DNA from: UBA668 sp038328705
Lineage (GTDB): Bacteria; Actinomycetota; Acidimicrobiia; Acidimicrobiales; Ilumatobacteraceae
DNA length: 21,222 bases
Direction of reading: 5' to 3'
Assembly: GCA_038328705.1 (NCBI GenBank)
Contig: JBBQMG010000067.1
Location: 1-21,222 of the forward strand
Shown: positions 14,229 to 21,222 of the stretch, in pieces
Numbering within the stretch: position 1 is the stretch's first letter
Layout of the letters: each line of letters begins with the position of its first letter
The notes under the pieces: generated by a model
Told to the model about the DNA's origin: nothing
Database searches by the model: none
Seen by the model: only the letters and a program-made list of their open reading frames with translations
Position numbers and translations under genes: made by a program

Positions 14229-14248
14229 TCCCTAGTTCCATCCCTAGT
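14229..14248 (+). promoter_or_regulatory. Right pair of integrase arm-type sites
   Basis: TCCCTAGT at 14229-14236 and 14241-14248 repeats the motif, orientation and 12-base period of the left pair (10969 and 10981). The pair lies about 106 bases before the right 67-bp repeat. In the excised circle the order would be this pair, core, left pair, integrase, an attP layout like that of lambda-type and L5-type phages. Confidence 0.65.
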
Positions 14249-14353
14249 ATTCGGCATCACAAGGCAACACGGCCCACCACCAGTCGGAGCATCGTTGCAG
14301 CTCAGCGGCACTAAGCAGCACGAGTCGACACGAGCCGGACGAACGCTGCAGAC

Positions 14354-14420
14354 CACCCAGATCTACGAAGGCACCAACCAGATCCAGCGCATGGTGATCG
14401 CGAAAAAGCTGTTCAGCTGA
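14354..14420 (+). repeat. Right attachment repeat (attR), orphan copy of the acyl-CoA dehydrogenase 3' end
   Basis: The 67 bases match 10853-10919 with two silent differences (14369 and 14378) and encode the same 21 residues and stop, but no dehydrogenase sequence precedes them. Identity stops at 14420. The two differences lie in the 5' part, consistent with that part coming from the element and the identical 42 bases (14379-14420) being where strands exchanged. Confidence 0.85.
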
Positions 14421-14510
14421 CCGCCCAAACCCGAGCTTCGGCGTTGGGGCGCGGCAGTACCGCACTTCAGCGCCGAAGGTGGTCAGCGCGAGAGCTGGCA
14501 GAATGGCGGC

Positions 14511-15554
14511 ATGGTGCATCGTGCGACTCAGTGGCTCCTTCATGCGGTCTCGCGCCTGAAGCGTGCGGTGCATCGGGCAACCGTTCCGCGGACGGCGCCG
14601 GTGGCTCAGTCCGACGACGACCTTCGCGCTGCTCGAGCTGATCGGCTGGTGCGGCTGCTGTTCCCAGACGGCAACGACGACTCATCGATCCACGAAACAC
14701 TCAGTGCTCACCACGTCACAGCAACCGCTGTCCGCCGGGCACTGGGGCAGGCGAACCAACACAGCACACCAACTCCATTCTCCGTGAGGCTTTCGCCGAG
14801 TGATGTCGCCTATGTGTCGGTCGGTGGAATCGATGTTGCGCTGGACATGGCCGACCGATCGGTATCAGCTCACATCATCGAAACCGGTGAGTGGGAACCG
14901 CAGGTCGTCCACGTGTTGCGGAAGTACCTGACCGTCGGGTCCGTGTTCGTCGACATCGGCGCCAACGTCGGATGGCACTCCGCTGTCGGTTCATCGATCG
15001 TTGGGCCCGGCGGCAGGGTGTACTCGATCGAGCCCAACCCAGACAATGCGCGCCTCATCGCACATACGATCCAGCGCAATGACTTGACCAATGTCGAGCT
15101 GTTGCCCTTTGCTTTGAGTGAGCGCACAGGGTTCGCGGCCTTTCGTTCTGCGATCGGTTCGAACGGTGGTTTTGCATGGGGGAACGATCCCAGCTTCATC
15201 GACCCCGCAGTGACGATCGTTCCGACGGTGCGGTTCGACGATCTGGACATTGCGCACGTGGATGTCATCAAGATGGACGTCGAGGGTGCAGAGCCGATGG
15301 TGATGCGCGGCGCGGTGAAGATGATCGAGCGCGATCACCCAGTGATCATCTTCGAGTTCTCGTGCGACATGACGCAGCGAGTCGGCGGCGTTGAACCGCG
15401 GGAACACCTTCGATTCTTCGAGGACCATGGGTACACCCTGTCGATCATCGATCGGTCCGGCGGCTCGCAGATTCCCGTCACTGACGTCGACGCTCTGCTC
15501 CGTGACTGGGGCAGCCCGGTCCGCCTCGAGGACTTCGTCGCGGTTTACAACTGA
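14511..15554 (+). CDS. FkbM-family methyltransferase
   Basis: A 347-residue SAM-dependent methyltransferase. The N-terminal 90 residues are basic and variable. The Rossmann domain follows with motif I SVFVDIGANVGWHSAVG (144-160), the acidic loop YSIEPNPDNARLIAHTIQRNDLTNVELLPFALSE, and the FkbM signature VDVIKMDVEGAEPMVMRGA near 253-270. Family members O-methylate sugars or polyketides and are common in cell-envelope glycan clusters; the acceptor here is unknown and no glycosyltransferases are nearby. The ATG at 14511 is the first in frame before the conserved region, without a clear SD. It is the natural downstream neighbour of the acyl-CoA dehydrogenase if the element is removed. Its 3' end overlaps by 10 bases the convergent hemolysin III-type gene. 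Confidence 0.9.
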   Translation: MVHRATQWLLHAVSRLKRAVHRATVPRTAPVAQSDDDLRAARADRLVRLLFPDGNDDSSIHETLSAHHVTATAVRRALGQANQHSTPTPFSVRLSPSDVAYVSVGGIDVALDMADRSVSAHIIETGEWEPQVVHVLRKYLTVGSVFVDIGANVGWHSAVGSSIVGPGGRVYSIEPNPDNARLIAHTIQRNDLTNVELLPFALSERTGFAAFRSAIGSNGGFAWGNDPSFIDPAVTIVPTVRFDDLDIAHVDVIKMDVEGAEPMVMRGAVKMIERDHPVIIFEFSCDMTQRVGGVEPREHLRFFEDHGYTLSIIDRSGGSQIPVTDVDALLRDWGSPVRLEDFVAVYN

Positions 15555-16216
15555 GGCACGACGGCGGAACCGACTGCGACGAAGACGAGCACTGCGGCGA
15601 CCACTGTGAACGCGTGGAACACCTCGTGGAAGCCGAAGACTCGCGGCCATGGGTCCGGCCAGCGAGTAGCCAACGTCACCGCACCGATCGTGTAGCAGGC
15701 GCCGCCGGCGAGCAGCAGCGAGAACCCGTGGGCGCCGAGCCCGTGCGCCAACTGCGGAAACACGAACAGTGCCGACCAGCTGACGATCATGTAGCTGGCG
15801 CCGCGCCACACCTTCGGCACACTCGGCACCCAGTGCAGCGCAACGCCGATGGCCGCGCCACCCCATGCCGCAGCGAGCACGGCGACACGCACCCATCCGT
15901 CGAGACAGACGAAGGCGATCGGCGTGTACCCCCCGGCGATGGCGAGAAAGATCGCCGACCGGTCGAACTTCTGCATCAGCGCCTTTGCACTGGGCTGCCA
16001 GCGAACCCGGTGGTAGAGCGCTGACACGCCGAACATGGTGCCGGTGCCTATGACATAGATGGCGAGCAATACCCGGCCCGAGGCCTGCACCGGGCTGAGG
16101 GCAACCATTGCCAAACCGCTCGCCATCCACACCGGGAAGGAGATGAGGTGCGCCCAACCACGCAGCAGCGGCGCGGCACTGACCACGGACGTCTGCTGCA
16201 GCGAGGCGTCGCTCAC
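15545..16216 (-). CDS. Hemolysin III / PAQR-family membrane protein
   Basis: A 223-residue protein with about seven hydrophobic helices. The PAQR/HlyIII metal-site motifs are all present: SALYHR with H69, KFDRSAIFLAIAGGYTP with D85, and GFHEVFHAF with H197 and H201. These residues bind zinc in the related adiponectin receptors; the bacterial role is uncertain, with membrane-lipid homeostasis proposed for relatives, and hemolysis is mostly a historical label. The GTG start at 16216 overlaps the TGA of the oxygenase upstream (GTGA), so translation is coupled. The longer frame to 16507 overlaps that gene and is rejected. It is the last gene of a three-gene minus-strand operon. Confidence 0.9.
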   Translation of the reverse strand: MSDASLQQTSVVSAAPLLRGWAHLISFPVWMASGLAMVALSPVQASGRVLLAIYVIGTGTMFGVSALYHRVRWQPSAKALMQKFDRSAIFLAIAGGYTPIAFVCLDGWVRVAVLAAAWGGAAIGVALHWVPSVPKVWRGASYMIVSWSALFVFPQLAHGLGAHGFSLLLAGGACYTIGAVTLATRWPDPWPRVFGFHEVFHAFTVVAAVLVFVAVGSAVVPQL

Positions 16217-17184
16217 GGCTGGTTTCCCACCTGCAGCTCGTCCTTCAGTGGCATGGTGATGGCATCGACCTTGGAGCGTAGGTATTCGCCCGCGTTGACT
16301 GTGTCGCCGCCGCCGAAGGGCGTGATCATCGTGTCTGGGTCGGGCTCGCAGAAGTACACCAACGACAGCAGCGATTCGTTGGCGGCCGCCCCTACCGGCG
16401 GCAACATGCGATGGATGGCCGAGCGCCACCGGCCGCCGGTCCAGTGAGAAAGCATGTCGCCAACGTTGACAGTGATGGCGTCGTCGATGACCGGGGCGTG
16501 CACCCAACTTCCATCGGCGAGCTGCACTTCCAGCGCAGACGACCCGGGCTGACGATACAACAGCGTCAGGCTGCCGAAGTCGGTGTGCGGCCCGATGCGG
16601 TACTGATCTGGCTTCGGCTCGCCGACGTGAGCGAGCGGCGGGTACCAGTTGACGTTGAGTGTGTTGTCGTTACGCATCGCGCAGCGGGCGAAGAGCTCAC
16701 CGTCGTCCTGGCCAGCGGCAGCGGCGCAGACACGCAGCAGCTCCATGTGCAATTGGTCGATGGCAGCGATGTAGTACGTCACCGTCGCACGAAAGCCATC
16801 CGGCGTGGAGGGCCACACGTTCTCGCCCCGCAGGGCCTCGCGGCCAGGGAGCACGTGCGCACCCAACCGATAGCTCTCCTTCATGTCGGGTGGCGTCTCG
16901 TGGCCGAACGAATACCCGTTGGCTTCCATGCCCATCGGCGCCCAACCGGCCATGCCCAGCTGCGGCATCCGAACGGTCGACTTTGCACCCGACGGCTGCG
17001 CGAAGAACTCTTCGAACGCGGCGCGAGTTTCGGCCAACAAGGTGAGGTCGACGCCATGGGCAGTCACCAGGAAGAACCCGACCGACGTGAGTGCCCTGTC
17101 CACTGCCTGGGCCACGCCGACGCGATCGCTGCCGTCGAACCAGGCCGTGAGGTCGACGAGCGGGACTGGAAGATCGGCGGTCAT
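16213..17184 (-). CDS. Isopenicillin N synthase-like 2-oxoglutarate/Fe(II) oxygenase
   Basis: A 323-residue double-stranded beta-helix oxygenase of the IPNS/flavonoid-oxygenase type. The N-terminal DIOX_N part is visible (VPLVDLTAWF, VGFFLVTAHGVD), followed by WYPPLAHVGEPKPDQYRIGPHTDFGSLTLLY with Fe ligands H200 and D202, and H258 in RSAIHRML. The usual RxS motif that holds the 2-oxoglutarate carboxylate is LLS here (L272, S274 in NESLLSLVYFCEPD), so the arginine is missing. The cosubstrate or binding mode may therefore be atypical. No antibiotic-synthesis genes are nearby; such proteins are common housekeeping oxygenases of unknown substrate. The ATG at 17184 gives MTADLPVPLVDL, ten bases after the DUF2237 stop, and the 3' end overlaps the hemolysin III-type gene. 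Confidence 0.88.
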   Translation of the reverse strand: MTADLPVPLVDLTAWFDGSDRVGVAQAVDRALTSVGFFLVTAHGVDLTLLAETRAAFEEFFAQPSGAKSTVRMPQLGMAGWAPMGMEANGYSFGHETPPDMKESYRLGAHVLPGREALRGENVWPSTPDGFRATVTYYIAAIDQLHMELLRVCAAAAGQDDGELFARCAMRNDNTLNVNWYPPLAHVGEPKPDQYRIGPHTDFGSLTLLYRQPGSSALEVQLADGSWVHAPVIDDAITVNVGDMLSHWTGGRWRSAIHRMLPPVGAAANESLLSLVYFCEPDPDTMITPFGGGDTVNAGEYLRSKVDAITMPLKDELQVGNQP

Positions 17185-17194
17185 TCGCCCGCCA

Positions 17195-17566
17195 TCATGT
17201 CGCGGCGTCGACCGCGTGTGACCGCAGGTCGGCCAGCGAGCAGTACTCCAACGCCGACAGGTGAGTGGATGCAAGGCGGACGTTGGGAGCGCTGCCGGCC
17301 TCGAACGCCTCCTGCCAGCGGCTGGCGCACAGGCACCACTGGTCGCCTGCGCTGAGACCGCCGAAGCCGTATTGCGGCATTGGTGTACTGAGGTCGTTAC
17401 CGACTGCCTTTGAGTACGTCAGAAAGTCGTCAGTGCACACCACGCACACCACGTGCATGCCGGGGTCGTCGCCATGGTTCTCGCAGCAGCCGGTGCGGTA
17501 GTAGCCCGTGAGCGGGTCGAGCGAGCACGACTGGAGTTCCTCGCCGAGGACATTCATCTGGGACAT
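17195..17566 (-). CDS. DUF2237-family protein
   Basis: A 123-residue protein matching the DUF2237 family throughout: NVLGEELQSCSLDPLTGYYRTGCCENHGDDPGMHVVCVVCTDDFLTYSKAVGNDLSTPMPQYGFGGLSAGDQWCLCASRWQEAFEAG. Conserved cysteines include C14, C27, C28, C78 and C80, suggesting metal binding or redox function, but none is established to my knowledge. The ATG at 17566 fits the family N-terminus; the open frame to 18307 upstream is antisense to the glutamate dehydrogenase. TATGGT on the minus strand (17573-17578) lies six bases before the ATG, a leaderless layout. It is the first gene of the operon with the oxygenase and hemolysin III-type genes and is divergent from the glutamate dehydrogenase. Confidence 0.9.
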   Translation of the reverse strand: MSQMNVLGEELQSCSLDPLTGYYRTGCCENHGDDPGMHVVCVVCTDDFLTYSKAVGNDLSTPMPQYGFGGLSAGDQWCLCASRWQEAFEAGSAPNVRLASTHLSALEYCSLADLRSHAVDAAT

Positions 17567-17665
17567 GCGTCGACCATACCTGCCACTGATCGGCAGTGCG
17601 CCCACCAGCCCTGTGGCACACTGACGGCACCTAGTTCGCGACAGCGTGGTCGGGAAGGGACAGTA

Positions 17666-20600
17666 GTGAGTATTCAGGGAACCGTCGGGCAGGTGGCTGC
17701 CGACTGGGCAGACGCAACCCGTGAAGCATTGTCGGCGCAAGTGGGCGAGAGGCACGCAACTGCTCTGCTCGACCGTCTGCTGCCGGTGGTACCAGCGGGC
17801 TACGACGAACTGAACTGGCCCAGCAGCGCCGTTGTCGACCTCCCTGTCATCGATCGGCTTGCCTCGCTCGACTCCGACGAGGCCGTTGAGACCACCATGC
17901 TGCACTTCGCCGAGGCCAGCAGCACCGAGTGGCGCTTTCGGGTGTACCACGTCGGGTCCGCGATCCCCATCGCAGACTTGCTGCCGCTGCTCGATCATCT
18001 GGGCTTTCGCGCGATCGATGAACGAGCCTTCAGGTTTCAGTTCGGTGGGCGCAGCGTGTGGTTGCACGACGTGGGCGTGCAGATTCCCGATGACGTCGAC
18101 CTGACTCTTGCCGCACAAGCCGAAGTGCAGCGCGCATTCGTCGCCGAGTTCAACAACACGGTGGAGGTCGATGGCCTGAACCGGTTGGTTCTGCGCGCTG
18201 GCCTCACGGCCCGCCAGGTGGAGCTGCTGCGCGCCTACTCGCGCTATCTGCGCCAGATCGGCTTTCCCTTCAGCCAGCAGTACATCGAGACCACCCTTGT
18301 TCGTCACGCAGTCATCGCGACCCAGTTGGTCCAGCTCTTCACTGCGCGGTTCACGCCCGACAGTGGCGACCGCAGTGCCGAGGCCAACGTCGCTCGCTCC
18401 GGGATAGTCGAAGCGCTCGATGCCGTCCCGAGCCTGGATGACGACCGAACGCTACGTGCGCTGCTCGCGCTCATCGAGGCGACCGTGCGCACCAACGCGT
18501 TCCGCCCGGGTCCGAATGCTGGCTACCGCGATGTGATTGCGTTCAAGTTCGACACCAGCAAGGTGCCCGACCTGCCGCTACCGCGGCCGCTGTTCGAGAT
18601 CTGGGTGTGCTCGCCTCGCGTCGAGGGTGTGCACCTTCGCAACGGACGCATTGCTCGTGGCGGAATTCGTTGGAGTGACCGTCGAGAGGACTTCCGCACC
18701 GAGGTGTTGGGTTTGGTGAAGGCCCAGATCGTGAAGAACGCCGTCATCGTGCCGACGGGTGCGAAGGGCGGCTTCGTGCTGAAGCGGCCACCGACCGCTC
18801 CGGACGAGTTTCGTGCCGAAGGTGTGGCTTGCTACTGCCAATTCATTGCCGGCCTGCTCGACCTCACCGACAACATCGTCGGCGACGAGATCGTGCCGCC
18901 TCCCGCAACTGTTCGGCTCGACGGTGACGACCCATATCTGGTGGTGGCCGCCGACAAGGGAACCGCAACCTTCAGCGACATCGCCAACCGGATTGCCGCA
19001 GACTATGGATTTTGGTTGGGCGATGCATTTGCCTCCGGTGGCAGTGTTGGGTTCGACCACAAGGTGATGGGCATCACCGCTCGCGGCGCGTGGGAGAGCG
19101 TGCGTCGCCACGCAGCGGTGATCGGCAAGGACGTTGACCGCGACGAACTCACCGTGGTCGGCGTCGGCGACATGAGCGGCGACGTCTTCGGCAATGGGCT
19201 GCTGCGGTCGCCGCACGTCAAGCTGGTCGCCGCCTTCGATCACCGCCACATCTTCATCGACCCCAACCCCGATCCGGCCCTCTCGTTCGCGGAGCGTCAG
19301 CGGCTGTTCGCACTCCCACGCAGTAGCTGGGCCGACTATGACCTCTCGCTCATCTCGGCGGGCGGCGGGGTGTACCCGCGCTCACTGAAGACCATCCATC
19401 TCAGCGAGGCAGCGCGCAAGCGGTTGGGCACCGAACGGGAATCGCTCGCCCCGCAAGATCTGCTGTCCGTGATTCTGCGCGCACCGGTCGATCTGTTGTG
19501 GAACGGTGGCATCGGCACCTATGTGAAGGCCATCAGCGAAACGCACGCCGACGTGGGTGACCGCGCCAACGACGGCTTGCGTGTGAACGGCACCGAGCTG
19601 CGCTGCAAGATGGTGGGGGAGGGCGGCAACCTTGGCTTCACACAGCGGGGGCGTGTGGAGTACGCACTCGCCGGTGGACTGATCTACACCGACGCCATCG
19701 ACAACTCGGCCGGCGTGGACTGCAGCGACCACGAGGTCAACATCAAGATCGCGCTCGGGGCTGCCGTCGCCAGCGGTGCGCTCACCGTCGAGCAGCGCAA
19801 CACGGTCCTTGCCGACATGACTGACGAGGTCGGCGAGCTGGTGCTCGATGACAACCGGGCGCAGACGCTCGCGTTGGCAATTGCCCGTCGCCAAGCGCTG
19901 CCGATGGTCAACGTGCACAGCCGCTATCTCAACTCGTTGGAGAGCGAGGGATGGGTGAACAGGGCGCTCGAGTTCTTGCCGACCGACCGTCAGATAGCCG
20001 AGCGACAGACAGTTGGTACTGGCCTCACCACTCCCGAGTTCTCCGTGCTGCTGGCGTACACCAAGACGGCCAATGTGGCCGAAATGGAGCGCAGTGACCT
20101 GCCCGACGATCCGTATCTGGAGCCTGATCTCCTGCGCTACTTCCCGCAGCGGCTACAGCGCGAGTTTCACGAGCAGATCGTCACGCATCGCCTTCGGCGC
20201 GAGATCGTCGCCACCCAGGTGTGCAACCAACTGGTCAATCTGTCGGGCATCTCGTTCGACCATCGGCTCAGCGAAGAGACGGGGCTCGGTGTGGTCGAGA
20301 TCACTCGGGCGTGGGTGGCGGTGCGCGACATCTTCGGCATCGTCGACCTGTGGGCGCAGGTGGATGCGCTGGGCGGCACTGTCAGGCTCGATGCTCAGCT
20401 GGAACTGTTCCTCGAACTGCGCACGATGGCCGAACGCGCGGTCATGTGGCTGTTGCGACATCGCAAGGCTCCCATCGACATCGCCGCCGCGGTGGCGGAG
20501 TTCCAGTCGGGCATCGCCAGGCTGTCACTCGGCCTCGAGAGCCAGCTGCGTGGACCTATGCGCGAGCAAGCGTTTGCGTTGGAAGCGGGCCGGCTTGCCG

Positions 20601-21025
20601 CCAACATTCCCGAAGCCCTCGCACAGCGCAGCGTGCTGTGGCCGCTGCTGCACACGGGTTTCGACGTTGTCGACCTCGCCGAGCGCTCGAACGAGCCGCT
20701 GCACAGAGTGGCGGGGGTGTACTGGGAAGTCTTCGAGCAGCTCGATCTCGGATGGCTGTGGGAAGCCATTGGTCGCCTACCGCGCAGCAGCCGTTGGCAA
20801 ACGCAGGCCCGTTCCGCGCTCCGCGACGACCTGCTGGCGGCCATCGCTGACCTGGCCGAGGATGCCCTCACCGCTGGCTCGGTGTCCGACTGGATGGCCG
20901 GCAGCGAGCGGATGATCGCTCGTGCCCGCGTTCTGTTCACCGAGATCCGCCGCGTGGATACCCACGACCTCACCACCTTGTCGGTGGCACTCCGCCAGCT
21001 GCGCAACCTGGCCCTGCTGGCGTAA
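17666..21025 (+). CDS. gdh: NAD-specific glutamate dehydrogenase, large bacterial type, short form
   Basis: A 1,119-residue enzyme deaminating glutamate to 2-oxoglutarate. The catalytic region spans about residues 330-750: ARGGIRWSDRREDFRTEVLGLVKAQIVKNAVIVPTGAKGGFVLKRP, GVGDMSGDVFGNGLL, FDHRHIFIDPNPD, GGGVYPRSLKTI, LWNGGIGTYVKA, KMVGEGGNLGFTQRGR and DCSDHEVNIKIALGAAV. These are the signatures of the 1,600-residue bacterial L_180 family, so about 480 residues of the usual N-terminal ACT-like region are absent. The GTG at 17666 has AAGGGA five bases upstream, and the divergent DUF2237 gene leaves no room for a missing part. The C-terminal 370 residues form the long helical domain. It would consume glutamate made by the proline-catabolic enzyme at the window start. 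Confidence 0.92.
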   Translation: MSIQGTVGQVAADWADATREALSAQVGERHATALLDRLLPVVPAGYDELNWPSSAVVDLPVIDRLASLDSDEAVETTMLHFAEASSTEWRFRVYHVGSAIPIADLLPLLDHLGFRAIDERAFRFQFGGRSVWLHDVGVQIPDDVDLTLAAQAEVQRAFVAEFNNTVEVDGLNRLVLRAGLTARQVELLRAYSRYLRQIGFPFSQQYIETTLVRHAVIATQLVQLFTARFTPDSGDRSAEANVARSGIVEALDAVPSLDDDRTLRALLALIEATVRTNAFRPGPNAGYRDVIAFKFDTSKVPDLPLPRPLFEIWVCSPRVEGVHLRNGRIARGGIRWSDRREDFRTEVLGLVKAQIVKNAVIVPTGAKGGFVLKRPPTAPDEFRAEGVACYCQFIAGLLDLTDNIVGDEIVPPPATVRLDGDDPYLVVAADKGTATFSDIANRIAADYGFWLGDAFASGGSVGFDHKVMGITARGAWESVRRHAAVIGKDVDRDELTVVGVGDMSGDVFGNGLLRSPHVKLVAAFDHRHIFIDPNPDPALSFAERQRLFALPRSSWADYDLSLISAGGGVYPRSLKTIHLSEAARKRLGTERESLAPQDLLSVILRAPVDLLWNGGIGTYVKAISETHADVGDRANDGLRVNGTELRCKMVGEGGNLGFTQRGRVEYALAGGLIYTDAIDNSAGVDCSDHEVNIKIALGAAVASGALTVEQRNTVLADMTDEVGELVLDDNRAQTLALAIARRQALPMVNVHSRYLNSLESEGWVNRALEFLPTDRQIAERQTVGTGLTTPEFSVLLAYTKTANVAEMERSDLPDDPYLEPDLLRYFPQRLQREFHEQIVTHRLRREIVATQVCNQLVNLSGISFDHRLSEETGLGVVEITRAWVAVRDIFGIVDLWAQVDALGGTVRLDAQLELFLELRTMAERAVMWLLRHRKAPIDIAAAVAEFQSGIARLSLGLESQLRGPMREQAFALEAGRLAANIPEALAQRSVLWPLLHTGFDVVDLAERSNEPLHRVAGVYWEVFEQLDLGWLWEAIGRLPRSSRWQTQARSALRDDLLAAIADLAEDALTAGSVSDWMAGSERMIARARVLFTEIRRVDTHDLTTLSVALRQLRNLALLA

Positions 21026-21081
21026 CCGCCACACCCCGACGACCGCCCCAGCGAAGAGCGCACGGATAGCCTCGGACACGC

Positions 21082-21222
21082 ATGACTGGCCCTCGATTTC
21101 GAATTGCTCCATCGCCCACCGGCTACTTCCACGTGGGCGGGGCACGTACCGCGCTGTTCAACTGGGCGCTGGCTCGTCGGCTCGGCGGCACGTTCGTGCT
21201 GCGTATCGAAGACACAGACGCT
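21082..21222 (+). CDS. gltX: Glutamyl-tRNA synthetase, N-terminal part (3' end outside window)
   Basis: The first 47 codons read MTGPRFRIAPSPTGYFHVGGARTALFNWALARRLGGTFVLRIEDTDA. APSPTGYFHVGG contains the class I HIGH-type ATP-binding motif (HVGG), and FVLRIEDTD is the discriminating glutamate-site segment of GluRS. The glutamyl-queuosine synthetase paralogue is less likely given GGARTALFNWALAR. There is no SD; TAGCCT at 21067-21072 ends nine bases before the ATG and is a likely -10, so the gene has its own promoter and is not simply read through from the glutamate dehydrogenase, which ends 56 bases upstream. Confidence 0.93.
   Translation, partial: MTGPRFRIAPSPTGYFHVGGARTALFNWALARRLGGTFVLRIEDTDA

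Larger units (their letters stand above)
13823..14353. other. Non-coding right end of the element, with attachment-site sequences
   Basis: No convincing gene is seen. This stretch holds a hairpin-capable CGGTTC-AGCC-GAACCG (13935-13950), the 10-bp inverted repeat at 14052-14081, the right arm-type pair at 14229-14248, and a short CACGAG direct repeat near 14318-14334 next to the right core repeat. It is probably the P-arm of the attachment site plus degenerate sequence. A GTG-started minus frame at 13914-14138 (74 codons) cannot be excluded. Confidence 0.5.
10853..14420. mobile_element. Compact integrative element in the 3' end of the acyl-CoA dehydrogenase gene
   Basis: The element lies between a 67-bp repeat at 10853-10919 (the true gene end) and at 14354-14420 (the orphan copy); the period is 3,501 bp. 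A tyrosine integrase begins 97 bases inside the left repeat, and paired TCCCTAGT arm-type motifs sit inside both ends. Contents are the integrase, two small unknown proteins in the same operon, a lipoprotein on the other strand, and two non-coding stretches. I see no replication, conjugation, capsid or excisionase gene, so mobility probably needs the integrase alone or a helper. Because the repeat carries the end of the gene, the dehydrogenase stays intact. No homologous element is known to me. Confidence 0.85.

Noticed and set aside
14354..14420. Remnant of a duplicated acyl-CoA dehydrogenase gene
   Set aside because: The similarity starts and stops sharply, ends exactly at the stop codon, and is paired with an integrase and matching arm sites, so an attachment site explains it better.
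17195..18307. Minus-strand frame of 370 codons including DUF2237
   Set aside because: Only the last 123 residues match the family; the rest is antisense to the glutamate dehydrogenase.

Overview
The window is high-GC DNA (about 62-65% by eye) of an actinobacterial type. The gene set suggests an Acidimicrobiia-like lineage (Ilumatobacter or Microthrix relatives): a bifunctional PutA-type C-terminus, actinobacterial LeuB, citramalate synthase, a large NAD-glutamate dehydrogenase, and a membrane-anchored sulfite-oxidase-like protein next to a fasciclin lipoprotein. This placement is inference from gene content and codon use. Many starts have a TANNNT hexamer 5-9 nt upstream and no Shine-Dalgarno (SD) sequence, which fits frequent leaderless transcription.

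Layout. 1-2487 (+): the 3' end of a proline dehydrogenase/P5C dehydrogenase, then leuB and ilvE four bases apart. 2476-4007 (-): an agmatinase-family gene followed by a small membrane protein. 4008-5020 is a 1-kb non-coding block. It holds a 38-bp dyad over the agmatinase promoter, a 20-bp tandem repeat, a strong hairpin with a T-run, a pyrimidine-rich stretch with seven CCGGTT copies, a helically spaced cluster of DnaA-box-like sites, and a promoter plus leader-peptide attenuator for cimA. 5021-7160 (+): cimA and an unknown gene. 7235-9719 (-): the sulfite-oxidase-like protein and the fasciclin lipoprotein. 9756-10919 (+): acyl-CoA dehydrogenase.

The main discovery is at 10853-14420: a compact integrative element of 3,501 bp lodged in the 3' end of the acyl-CoA dehydrogenase gene. 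A 67-bp copy of that gene end (two synonymous differences, last 42 bp identical) recurs at 14354-14420. A tyrosine integrase starts just inside the left copy. Both ends carry paired TCCCTAGT motifs with the same 12-bp spacing, as expected for integrase arm sites. The cargo is two small unknown proteins co-transcribed with the integrase and one lipoprotein. No replication, transfer or recognisable excision gene is visible.

14511-21222: an FkbM-type methyltransferase (+), meeting tail to tail an operon (-) of a DUF2237 protein, an isopenicillin N synthase-like oxygenase lacking the usual RxS arginine, and a hemolysin III/PAQR membrane protein. Then comes a bacterial-type NAD-glutamate dehydrogenase with an unusually short N-terminus, and the first 47 codons of gltX.

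How the genes fit together: CimA, LeuB and IlvE can serve isoleucine and leucine synthesis from pyruvate, and the cimA leader peptide ends in Val-Ile-Thr-Ile, which suggests control by isoleucine supply. The proline, agmatine and glutamate enzymes suggest active amino-acid catabolism.
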